64,000 nt of DNA from Carnegiea gigantea (taxonomy: Eukaryota; Streptophyta; Magnoliopsida; Caryophyllales; Cactaceae). The notes below the pieces were generated by a model. The model was not told the origin of the DNA, made no database searches, and saw only the letters and a program-made list of their open reading frames with translations. The translations under genes and the position numbers were made by a program. The stretch is taken from NCBI GenBank assembly GCA_029747015.1, contig JAKOGI010001199.1, forward strand, positions 224,372 to 288,371. The letters run 5' to 3'. This document shows positions 10,542-20,827 of this stretch, in pieces. Each line of letters starts with the position of its first letter. Positions within the stretch are counted from its first letter, which is position 1.

Positions 10542-12543
10542 TGTAGGTAAATTTAGAGTTCAAATAAAAAGGGCCGCAAGTGTACAGCTTTCACTGTAGT
10601 ACGTAAGGGTCGTGTCCTCGGAGACAACAGAAAAGATTTAGGTCACTTAGCACGAAATTAAACTATTCTAACATCATTCTCAATTAATTAAAACAGTGAA
10701 TAACTGAGATTAAAGCTTATAAACAAATTAAATTCTAAATGTTCCTTAAATATTTGCAAGTTATAGTAACCTTCAAACTAGATGGACTAGCAAAACCAAG
10801 CTCGACCATGTTGAGGTAAGCAGTCTAACTGAAGTTGGTCAGCTAGTGTTGACAATTATGGAGCCACCAAAATCAACTATGAACCAAATGAATTAACTTT
10901 ACTAAAATAAGCCAAACTGAACTAAAATCAGCTAAAATTAGAGGACAATCAAAAACGGGAACATTCAACTGAATAAAGCATTCAACAAGCACAATTATGG
11001 ATAATCAGCACCAAAACTGAACTGAATACCATAACAGCAGGGGAAGGGATGAAGCAACAGAACCAGAGCAACAGAGTAGAATGCAAGCCACAACCACAAC
11101 CTAAACATGGCACACTCGAAATCCATGAAGCTTCAAAATAATGATTTAGAATCAGCAATTCAGAGCCAAGCTTCGAAATCTATCAGACTTCATAACCAAA
11201 CCTCAAGCAAAATCAAGGGAAGAGAAAGATAACTAAACTGAGCACTTCCAAACCCAGAATCAATGTAATTCGAACCACAAATCGTCCAATGGGAATAGAA
11301 ATTAACAAAGCTACGATGACTCACCAAAATTTGGAACTGAAAATCGCACCTAGAATTCAAAATCAAAACTGAAACCAAACCCTAAATTATGAAAACTGGA
11401 ATGAAAAATGAAAAATACACTAAAATTAAACCTAAAAATTTGAAACTGAAACTTAATTAAAACCCAAAATTGCCTATAACCGAGATTAAATAGGCCTAAA
11501 GCAGAACAAGAAACTGAGTAGCAGGGGAGGGGGTTTTTCAAACCTAGCTTCAACTTAACTTTGATAGCCACCAAGGAGATTACAGAAACCACCATTAGCA
11601 ATCCAGAACACGATTAGGCAAGGGAAGAGAAAAGCACGAATAGAACAACGTCTCAGCCATGGTGAGTCTGAAGCACCGAAATCACAAAATTGCAACTAAT
11701 CAAAGAAAACAACTCTCTATTTCATGAAACACAACCAAAAACGTGTTCAAGAGGCAAAATTACATGAACTGAAACCCAGAACTCTACCTAATAGAAAACC
11801 CTAATCCTAAAAATTGAAGAAGAGCGCCTGAATTTCGAGGCCTAAATTACCAAAATTGAACTAAATTAAACCTAAAAAATGTCTAGCCTCCTCAATGGCG
11901 CCGCTAGCTTCTGATATATACCCGAATCCCTCTATTCTTGGTCGTCGATTTCAGATGACGTGGACGGTGGAGATGATGCAAGGAGGATGTTGATGAAGAT
12001 GCTATGTTGTCGTGGTGGATGAGGATGGTAGATGCTAGTGTCGTAGCAGTGAGGATTCGAAGGGAGAGATAGAGGAGATGAGATAATGGCGAAGAAGATG
12101 GTGGTGGACGGTCGGGTTCGTTTTTCTGGGAACTGAAGTCGAGAGGGAGGAGAGAGAATGTGAGAGGAGAAATAAGGGCGGTGACTTTTCAGCCGAGGTC
12201 ATGTGCCTCGCACGCCTGGGACGGAAGAATGCATCACGTGCTAGGCACGCTCGGCTGGGAGAGGAATTGGGCCGGTTTATTTTGGGCTGACTTCCCTTTT
12301 TTTCAATTTGGGCCAAACAACAAAATGGCTCTTGGGTTGAGTTCGAGTCAATTCGGTCCAATTTTCTATTCCCGACATTTCTGTCATCTTTTTTCCGCAT
12401 TTCCTTGCATTTTTCCATATTTATTCAAAACCTATAAAACAAAATAAAATCAAATAAAAACCTTAAAAATATGATTATAACGAGCATAAAACAGGTGTTA
12501 AAGTACCTTGAAAATGACACACTTTTGGCACGATAAACCATCA
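10542..12543 (-). repeat. 5' LTR of the Athila-like fragment
   Basis: On the minus strand the LTR begins TGATGGTTTATCGTGCC at 12,543 and ends TTTACCTACA at 10,542, next to the primer site. This makes it about 2.0 kb. Open frames within it (12,035-12,447 on both strands) are chance ORFs in the GC-richer middle. No second copy exists in the window, so the left end is inferred only from the primer site and the right end only from the TG/CA pattern. Confidence 0.65.
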
Positions 12544-12792
12544 GCTTGATCATGATGATGAGAACACAGAGATTGATGCTTCAGACAACAGTTTTGACTC
12601 GGGCGGGAAGCCTGGCGAGAAGGTTGAGAGAACCGACTCGGTGATCGATTCGGTCAACCAAGTGGGTTGATGGTTCAACCGGTCAGACCGTTTGGACTGG
12701 GATTGGACCGGTTGACCCGATTTATCGTCAAACAGAGTTAGACCGGCACAACCCGATGAACCTGAAAAATTTTTATATATATATTTGTTATA

Positions 12793-13034
12793 TTGTTTTT
12801 CAAATTACTAACTAAAATCTAAGGAAAAAAGTTACAACTACAAAATAATGAGGAAGAAGAGAAATAAGAAATTTATTTATGGTCCCACATTGATGGATTA
12901 AAAAGTGGTTATAAGACTCTCATTGCATAAATATGGGTTCTGTTAGATGGTGAGAATTGAGAAGTCCCACATCACCAATTTGAGTAAATTCTCAAACTTG
13001 CTAGCCTTATAAAAAAGCATGGAAGGCAAGCCAA
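12793..13034 (+). repeat. Direct repeat copy 1 with snRNA-promoter-like module
   Basis: This copy matches 13,453-13,696 over its length, including GGTCCCACATTGATG and CCTTATAAAAAAGCATGGAA. Inside it, AGTCCCACATC (12,963-12,973) is followed after 34 bases by TATAAA (13,008). Confidence 0.7.
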
Positions 13035-13452
13035 TAACAATGCAAAGTCATAGGCCTGTAATTAAAGTTAGGCTTTACAAAAGAGCTCAAGGCCTTTGTG
13101 CATTTTTACTTCCTAGTAAGCATTCACACTCCCCCCCCCCCCCAAAAAAAAATCAAACCCTTAAAATGACATTGTTTCAAGGGAAAAAAAAATTTAGACA
13201 TAATAATTTAGTAACACAACTAATTAGAAGGTCATAATTTTTTTTTAAAAAAAACAATACAAGAGTTCAATAATTTGGATATAACAATTTGGTAACACAT
13301 GCTTGAATATAGAAATTACAAGAGTTTGATGATAAATAAAAAATATACATTGGTTAACATTAGACGAAATAAAATTATAATAAATGAACAACTACAAAAT
13401 AATGTGGGAGAAGAGATCACTAACTTATATATTTGATGAAATAAATGCTTTT

Positions 13453-13696
13453 TTGTTTTAACAACATAAATTACTAAAATCTAATAGAAAAATGTTACAA
13501 GTACAAAATAATAAGGAAAAAGAGAAATAAGAAATTTATTTATGGTCCCACATTGATGAAGTAGAAGGTGGTTACAAGACCCTCATTGCATAAATATGGG
13601 TTTTGTTAGATGGCGAGAATTGGAAAGTCTCACATCACCAATTTGAGCAAATTTCCAAACTTGGTGGCCTTATAAAAAAGCATGGAATGCAAGCCA
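13453..13696 (+). repeat. Direct repeat copy 2
   Basis: This is the partner of 12,793-13,034, with a period of about 660 bp. AGTCTCACATC at 13,626-13,636 and TATAAA at 13,671 keep the same 34-base spacing. It may be a tandem duplication of 1.4 units or short terminal repeats of a small element. Confidence 0.65.
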
Positions 13697-14439
13697 AGCA
13701 TGCTCTGAAAGGATCGAGCTGTACCCTGTGCGAAATCTTCACAGCCCAAAAAAAACCTTACCTGGGGATGAGTCTAACCTACACTATGATCCACCCAGGG
13801 ATTAGATTGATTTATATTATATGTTGACATCTCAAATAGATTACTTTTTGAGTCCACATGTATATAGTATAGCTAGTTGGATAGATGAATTTTTTGTATA
13901 TTATGACATTGCATATAGTTAGACAGGTCTTTTCGATTGTGTTGACTAGTCCGACCTATTTTCGGGCATGTGGCGGACTTAGTCCATTAGGGCTAAGTAG
14001 TGTTTTATTTAGGAGGTAGTATAAAGGTTGACCTTGGGTGATCAATTGGATGTGAAATTCTTTGTGGAGGCATTTGTATGTATATACGCGAGCAATTAGG
14101 GCAATGATATAATGAAGCTTTGTGTTATGTTTCAATAATACTTGGGCCATGCTAGCTATATCTGTTGTGTAGATGTATCTTATAAGTTGGTTGTAGTCGG
14201 TTGACTAAATTACTCAGCTGAATGGATAGTTAGAATATTAGAATATGCGTAAAACAATGCAGAAACCCACATAGAAGAAAACTCAGATTATCGTTAGGGG
14301 TCAGGTGACTAAGTTGTGTGTAATGTACCAATAACCCTTAGTGGAATGCCCTCAATCCCCTCGAATTGGTTAGCAATATGGGAACTCTAACTATTAACAG
14401 ACCTTAGTGTCTGAGCTTATGAAACTAATAGGTCCAGCA

Positions 14440-15110
14440 CCTTCCGAAATCCCTCATAAAGTCAATACATTAGCAGATAGGGTCGGCGATGCAAACCTAA
14501 AGTATATGATAGAAAGTATGACCGAGTGGAGCTAGAAGCATGGATTAGAGGAATAGAGAAGATTTTTACAATAGTGGAAGTTCCAGAGGATAAAAGATGA
14601 ACATTGGAACATTTTACCTAACTGAGGAAGTAGACTTTTGGTAGAACACTGTTAAGGATAGGCTCTTAGGGCCTTATTTCGCTTAGAGTAGATTCCTGAA
14701 AGAACTGAAAATGAGGATATTTGAAGAGGGATTAGCTTTCTGTATTCGCAACCAGCTACCTTGTCAATTAGTCTTTACCTATTAAGAGTTATATGAGCGA
14801 GCAGTTGAAGTGAAACGAGTGAAGGCTGAGTTGAGGGTCTTGAACCCGATTAATCAGAAGAGGAAGTAGACCGAGCAGGGAGCTCTAAGTGAGATTGTAA
14901 ACAGGAAGAATTCTGCTCCTGCTCCTTCCAAGAGTCATCCAGCAATCTTAGTAGAGTCATGTGGGAAATGTGGAAAAACTAATGACACCACTCCGGAGTG
15001 CCGAGTGGGAACTAACAAATGCATGTAGTGTGGCAGCCTGGAGCACCTCATTGTTGCCTAGCCCCGAAGATTGAAGGCTGTAGGCAATGACTCCCACCTT
15101 TAAGATGCGT
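14440..15110 (+). pseudogene. Tekay gag (broken)
   Basis: This is the capsid/nucleocapsid precursor remnant of the Tekay element. Frames give VEVPEDKR near 14,580, an NTVKDRLLGPYF-like stretch near 14,645, EEGLAFCIRNQLPCQL at about 14,725-14,770, and ELYERAVEVKRVKAELRVLN at about 14,785-14,845. A zinc-knuckle region follows at about 14,960-15,062 (CGKCGKTNDTTPEC, then CGSLEHLIVA). Its last cysteine codon and a Trp codon are stops (TAG). The part between PYFA and the EEGLAF stretch is shorter than is usual for this gag, which suggests an internal deletion. Many stops and frameshifts are present. Confidence 0.7.
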
Positions 15111-15700
15111 AGTTGTAGGAAGGGCTTATGTCCTGAGTAAGAAGGAAGCTGCCATCTTTAGCACGGTAGCTACTGGAACTCTCTTTTTAATTTCAAAGTC
15201 ATTTTGTGCATTGGTTGATTCAGTTGTCACTTATTCATTTACATCCACTCGATGTACCATGCAACTGAACCTTGAAAATAAGGAGACAAAAACAAACTAT
15301 AGAATCAAGTTACCCGGTGACCCTAGAGTTTAGCATTCTATCTCTCATAAATTTGTTCCAATTATTATTGGCAGGATGGTATTCCATGGAGTTCTTATTC
15401 GATTTGGCTCGTCAAACTTTGATATCATTCTAGAAATGAGCTGGTTGTGTACTTATGGGGTCAAGATCGATTGTAACACCTTTCAAGGTTATTTCAAGGG
15501 ATGAACGAGGGAGAGAAATATATTTTATGGGCAAAGAGAGGAAAAAAAGACTTGTCCTTTAAATTTTGTTGTGGAAGCGAGTGAACTCTTATGTTAAGGA
15601 TCTATTAGGCATTGGTGTCATGCTATTGACACTCAACCGAAGGAAGAAAAAGCATAAGATAGTCCTGTAGCTTGTGAATTTAGAGATATTTTTTTGAAGA
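15111..15700 (+). pseudogene. Tekay protease region (broken)
   Basis: Downstream of gag the frame reads GTLFLISKSFCALVDSVVTY. This sits where the retropepsin active site should be, and Asp-Ser-Gly appears as Asp-Ser-Val. The stretch SSNFDIILEMSWLCTYGVKI matches the protease tail. The enzyme would cut the polyprotein, but the changed motif and the stops make it inactive. Confidence 0.6.
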
Positions 15701-16506
15701 GTTATCGGGACTGCTTCGCAAGGAGAAGTTGATTTTGAGATCGAATTAATCTTTAGTGCCCCACCTATCTCTAAAGCCCTATATCGTATAGCACCAATCG
15801 AGCTTAGATAACTGAAGATTTAGCTATATGAGCTATTACAAAAGGGATTTACCGGACCAAGTGTGTCACCAAGGGGTGCCCCAGTTCTATTTGTAAAGAA
15901 GAAGGATGGAACCTCGAGGTCATATGTCGATTATAGAAAGTTGAACAAGATTACCATCAAGAACAAATACCCATTGCCTCGAATAGATGGTTTATTTGAT
16001 TGACTGTAAGGTGCAGGAGTCTTTTCCAAGACTTATTTGAGATCTGGATACCATCAACTTAAGATTTTACCTAAAGACAACCACATTTAGGACTAGGTTT
16101 GGGCCACTATAAATTCACTGTGATACATTTTGGCTTGACTAATGCCTCCACGACCTTTATGGATCATATGACTAGACTTTCAGACTTTATTTAGACAAGT
16201 TTGTGGTGGTGTTATAAAAGATATCTTGATATACTTCAAGGACTAACATGAGCATACTATTCATTTCAGGATAGTGTTGCAGACCTTGAGGGAACATCAA
16301 TTATATAGCAAATATAAGAAGCATGAGTTTTGGTTAGAAGAAGTGGTATTTTTGGGGCATGTAGTTTCAAAGGAAGGGATTAAGGTCGATTTGTAGAAAG
16401 TGAAAGTAGTTACAAAGTGCCAAAGGCTCACCAATGTTGCTAAGATTAGAAGATTTTTGGGTTTAGCGAGCTATTGTCAAAGGTTCATTAAGGATTTTTT
16501 GAAGGT
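15701..16506 (+). pseudogene. Tekay reverse transcriptase, part 1 (broken)
   Basis: RT motifs appear in order: LYRIAPIELR (15,785), [20 protein letters not shown] (15,890-15,950) with [37 protein letters not shown] near 16,010, and FGHYKFTVIHFGLTNASTTF. The catalytic YxDD box is damaged: only KDILIYFKD remains near 16,220. The thumb follows with [20 protein letters not shown] and ends RFLGLASYCQRFIKDF, where the LINE interrupts. It catalysed cDNA synthesis in the ancestor. Confidence 0.8.
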
Positions 16507-19471
16507 TTGTCAGACGATATTAAAAAGCAATTTTGGGAGGATCTGGATTTGGTTATTCAGGACGTACCTCAATCCGAGAAACTTTTCATATGAGGAGATT
16601 TTAATGGTCATATTGATGCTGAAGCAGATGGGTATGATTCAGCTCACGGAGATTTCGGGTTTAGGGAGAGAAACAATGGTGGAGTTTCTATTATGGACTT
16701 CGCGGTTGCCTATGAGATGTTAGTGGTAAACTCCTTTTTTAAGAAGAAGGAGGACCACTTGGTGACCTTTAACAGTGGTTCCATAAGGACTCAAATTGAT
16801 TACTTCCTGGTTAGGGTGGATTAGAGGAGGTTGTGTAAGGATTGTAAGGTGATACCAAGTAAGTATTTAGGAACTCAGCATAGGTTGTTAGTATTGGATG
16901 TGGAGCTTAAATGTTCAGAGTGGAAGAAAAGGAGTGTTGGGGAACCTAGAGTTAAGTGGCGGAATCTTACTAAGGAGAATGCTATGAAGTTAGCAGGGAA
17001 GATTACTGAAGAGAGAGCTTAGAGGTAGGTAGAGGATGCAGACACAATGTGGGAGGCAATGGCAGTATGTATTCGTAGGCCAACTAAGAAAATCCTAGGT
17101 ACTTCTAGGAGAGGTGACAGCAGAATGAAGGGAGCCTGGTGGTGGAATGAGAAGGTAAAGAAAGCCAAGGAGAAGAAAGAGGCATACACAACTTTCGTGA
17201 ACAGTAGAACAGATGAAGAAAAGGAGAGTAGTAGAGTTAGTTATAACGCAGCAAAAAAGGTAGCCAAGAAAGCTGTTGCCATAGCTAAGAGCATGGCTTA
17301 TGATAGGTTATGTCAAAAACTGGATACCAAGGGAGGTGAGAAGGAAGTCTTTAAACTTGCGAGAGCAAAGGAAAGAAAAACAAGGGATTTCGGTGTCGTG
17401 AGGTGCATCAAAGATGCAAATGGTAAGGTACTATCTGAGGATTCAGCAATTAAGGAGAGATGACAAAAGTACTTTTCCGAACTCCTCAATGGTGAAGTAA
17501 TCCAAGATTTTCGAAGAACGGAAAAAGAAAGTAGTGAGAATCATCTTGATCCTCGATTGTGTGTATCCATTAGCAAGGACGAGATTAAAGAGGCCCTAAA
17601 GCAGATGACCAATGGGAAAGTAGAGGGTCCAGATCAGATACCAGTGGAAGTGTGGAAGTGTTTGGGTGAAGAGGGATTGAAGTGGTTAGTAAAGCTTTTC
17701 AATGTTATTTTTCGGTCTGTTAAGATGCCCAGAGAATGGAGGTTTAGTACAGTCATCCCATTGTATAAGAACAAAGGGATATTTAGGATTGTAATAATTA
17801 TAAGGGTATAAAGCTACTCAGTTACTCTATGAAGTTATAGGAGAGGGGATTGAGAGAAGGTTGCAGAAGGATATTTCGATATCAGAGAACCAATTTGGTT
17901 TTATGCCTGGCAGGTCGACCACAGAGGTGATTTACCTCCTTAGAAGGCTCATAGGATTGTACAGAGATAGAAAGGTGGATCTTCATATGGTGTTCATTGA
18001 CTGAGAAAAAGCATATGATAGAGTTCCGCGTGAAGTATTATGGAGATGCTTGGAAAGGAAAGGAGTGTCACCTGAGTATATTCGAGTTATCAAAGATAAG
18101 TATGAGGGAGGTAGGACGAGTGTCAGGACGCCAAGAGGGGTTACTAATGACTTCGCCATTGGTATGGGCCTGCATCTGGGTTCCGCTTTAAGCCCTTTTC
18201 TTTTCACTATAGTTATGGATGAGCTTACAAATGGGATTCAAGATGAATTACCATGATGTATGCTATTTGCAGATGACATTGTTCTTATTGATGAGACCAG
18301 AGAGGGAGTTAATGACAAGTTGGAGCAATGGAGACATTCTTTGGAATCGAAAGGTTTTAGAGTAAGTAGATTGAAAACTAAATACCGACATTGTTGTTTT
18401 AGTGGGAGGGAAGATGCAAGGGGAGAAGTCACCATTGATGGGATGGCGATACCAAAGGTCGAGAAGTTTCAGTATCTAGGCTCGATCATTTATCAAAAAG
18501 GAGATATTGACGAAGATATTAACCAACGTATAAAAGTGGATTGGCAAAAATGGAAGTATGCTTCAGGTGTGCTGTGTGCTAAGAGGATGCCTGTAGGATT
18601 AAAAGGCAAAGTTTATCGTACAGTAGTTAGACCTACTGTACTGTATGGATCGGAGTGCTGGCCTATAAAAAAGACACAAGTTCAAAGGTTGATAGTAGTA
18701 GAGATGAGGATGATTAGATGGATGTGTGGTTATATAAGAGTGGATAGAATTAGTAATGGAGCAATTAGAGACTTAGTTAAATTGGCTTCCATCGAAGATA
18801 AGATGAGAGAAACAAGGCTCAGGTGGTTTGGCCATATGAAAAGAAGGAGAGTGGATGCTCCAGTGAAGAGATGGGAGAGGATTAAAATCCCCGAACGTGA
18901 AAGAGGGAGGGAACGATCAAAGAAGAGTTTGGATGAGGTAATTAGAGAGGACTTGAGAGTTGTATGGTTAGCAGAGGATTTGGCTCAAGATAGGAGATTA
19001 TGGCGGGATAAAATTAGGATCTTAGATCGCAGAGAGTTAGCCTTATAGTTGTCTCTCGATTGCAGTATGGTGGATTTGGTTGTAAGTGCTTTGTTCGTAT
19101 GTCATGTTTGTATATAGGTACTACAGACATCTGGGAAGAGACATTGTTTGCATAACCCTTTTTATCGAGGTATAGTATCTTTTCCTTGCTATATTGTACT
19201 TATGTTTACATAGATACTGCTTCCTGATTCGTTAGTACTCCATATTTCATTCTCTGTTGCTTATCTTTAGTTTCTATCCGTAAAATGTTTTCATAAAATC
19301 CTTCTTCTATAAAATATTTTCACAAAATCTTACTTTATGGGTCTTTCGAAATCAGCCTCTCTATGGGTAGAGATGCCGGTAGAGGTAAGGTTGCCTACAT
19401 TTGGATCTCCCCAGATCCCGCGAAAGCGGGACCTACACTGGAAGGTGTTGTTATTGTTGTTATTGTTGTTG
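16507..19471 (+). mobile_element. 5'-truncated RTE-clade LINE inserted in Tekay RT
   Basis: This is a plus-strand non-LTR retrotransposon. It starts abruptly within its endonuclease domain, carries an RT, and ends with a 3' tail rich in TTG/TTGTTA units (about 19,444-19,471) after the conserved-looking AGATCCCGCGAAAGCGGG hairpin and ACCTACACTGG. The TTG-type tail and short structured 3' end are typical of plant RTE elements. Tekay RT is interrupted at about 16,506 and resumes at about 19,472 (SPLTNLLKK). No clear target duplication is visible. Confidence 0.85.
16510..19048 (+). pseudogene. RTE LINE endonuclease/reverse transcriptase ORF (broken)
   Basis: The coding remnant spans several frames. 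An endonuclease C-terminus at 16,590-16,830 shows GDFNGHID-like and SIRTQIDYFLVRVD motifs with stops. A connecting region covers 16,831-17,463, including WWNEKVKKAKEKKEAYTTFV. The RT then starts at 17,557-17,811 (MTNGKVEGPDQIPVEVWKCL), followed by [36 protein letters not shown] and the catalytic FADDIVLIDE at 18,266-18,295. The last open piece (18,260-19,048, 262 residues) carries FQYLGSII, the ECWPIKKTQ region and the C-terminal RWFGHMKRR motif. At least six stops or shifts break it. It nicked target DNA and primed reverse transcription there in the ancestor. Confidence 0.8.
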
Positions 19472-20812
19472 TAGCTTCGCCCCTGACCAATTTGCTGAAG
19501 AAAACGAATAAATTTGAGTGGACAAAGAAATATGAGAGAACTTTTTAAGAGCTAAGACAGCGATTAACTATTGCTCCAATCCTTATTCTACCAATAAAAG
19601 ATAAAGAGTATACCATTTACAATGATGCATCGAAGAACGGTTTGGGATGTGTTCTGATGCAGGAAGACAAAGTAATAGCTTATGCCTTCTGACAACTCAA
19701 GCCCTATGAGAAAAATTATCCCACTCATGGTTTAGAATTAGCAGTTGTGGTCTTTGTACTGAAAATTTGAAAATATTATTTTTATCGAGTACCTTGCGAG
19801 ATCTATACTGATCATCAAAGCCTTAAGTACATTTTCACTCTGAGATAAAGGCATTCACTATACTTACTTAAAAAATACGACTTGTAGATCCAATATCAAT
19901 CAGGAAAGGCAAACATTGTGGCAGATGCCCTAATAAGGAAGGCACAACATACCTTAACACTCTGGGGATTACTCAGTTGAACCTCTTAAGAAGGCTTGAA
20001 AATTTGGGTGTTCAATTACTGACACATAGGCAAGCATCTAAAAATATCAATGGATCCAAATCGTTTAATTTTAGCATGTAGTATTTTGTCACCTAGGACT
20101 AATACTTGCATTTGAAGAAAGCATGGAACTCCCAATAATAGATGTTGTGAAAATACTAACAGAGAAATTTACATGAAATATCAGAATAAAATGATGCAAA
20201 CATTGACAACAAAATCATCTTTTGGGTCATAAAGATTTTCTTCAACATTCAATGAGGTGATATACATCAGAAGACTCTTGAAAATAGACTATTGGAACCG
20301 ACAGAAAGATATGTTGATAAAAGAAGGAGATCCCAAGGGTTTCAGGTAGACGATAAGGTTCTTCAGAAAGTTTTTGCCAACTAAAGTATAAGGAAGTTGA
20401 ACTGTGAGCTAAATTGAGGCCAAGATCTATTGGACCATACAAGTTTATTGAAAGATTGAATCCCATAGCTTATCGAATAGATCTGCCTATATAGCTCAAA
20501 CACGTACATAATGTGTTTCACATCTCATAGCTCAAGAAATACATTCCAGATGTTGACCATGCTATAGTATCTAAAACCATCAAAGTTAATAGAGATCTAG
20601 TGTATGAAGAGCACTTAGTCCAGATACTAGATCCCAAAATTAAGAAGCTACGTATCAAGTATATACCCTTAGTCAAAGTATATTGGGCAAATCATACCTT
20701 CTCAAAAGCCACTTAGAGAAACCGAGGATGAGATGCTAGCCAAGTACCCACATCTATTTGAGATGAACTTGCATGTTTTGTCAAAGCTCATAAGTTTCGA
20801 GGATGAAACTCT
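19472..20812 (+). pseudogene. Tekay RT tail, RNase H and integrase C-terminus/chromodomain (broken)
   Basis: Resuming after the LINE, the frame gives SPLTNLLKKTNKFEWTKKYE (19,478-19,540) and the RNase H pieces YNDASKNGLGCVLMQEDKVI (19,618), NYPTHGLELAVVVFVLK and YTDHQSLKYIF (19,808). GKANIVADALIRKAQH closes RNase H near 19,930. The zinc-binding and catalytic parts of integrase are not visible between about 19,980 and 20,280. The C-terminal part returns at 20,290-20,780 with RSIGPYKFIERLNPIAYRID, KYIPDVDHA and LVKVYWANHTFSKAT, the last resembling a chromodomain. The integrase core was apparently deleted. Confidence 0.75.
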
Positions 20813-20827
20813 TTAAGGGGGGAAGGT
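20813..20827 (+). other. Tekay polypurine tract
   Basis: AAGGGGGGAAGG lies directly before the right LTR and would prime plus-strand DNA synthesis. Confidence 0.8.

Larger units (their letters stand above)
8590..12543 (-). mobile_element. Athila-like Ty3/gypsy fragment (5' LTR, primer site, gag)
   Basis: This minus-strand fragment lies inside the Tekay leader. From right to left it holds a 2.0-kb LTR, a tRNA-Asp primer site, a T-rich leader and a gag ORF that breaks off near 8,590. Protease, RT, integrase and the second LTR are absent. It is therefore either a truncated insertion or the survivor of a deletion. The tRNA-Asp primer, long LTR and gag type fit the Athila/Tat group. Confidence 0.75.
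12544..14439. other. Unassigned block inside the Tekay element
   Basis: This stretch lies between the Athila-like LTR and Tekay gag. At 12,660-12,760 it has an AACCGGTC/GACCGGTT-rich piece of a type common in plant DNA elements. A 240-bp direct repeat (12,793-13,034 and 13,453-13,696) follows, then an A/T-rich centre related to 33,470-33,690, and then about 700 bp with no recognised content. It is probably one or more further small insertions plus decayed gag leader. Confidence 0.4.

Noticed and set aside
12035..12447. Overlapping 127- and 95-codon ORFs on opposite strands
   Set aside because: They lie in the GC-richer part of the Athila-like LTR and match no protein family. They are best taken as chance ORFs.
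13745..13790. CTTACCTGGGGATGAG resembles the 5' end of U1 snRNA, downstream of a USE-TATA module
   Set aside because: It lies about 87 bases after the TATA box instead of the expected 25-30. The rest of U1, including its stem-loops, is absent.
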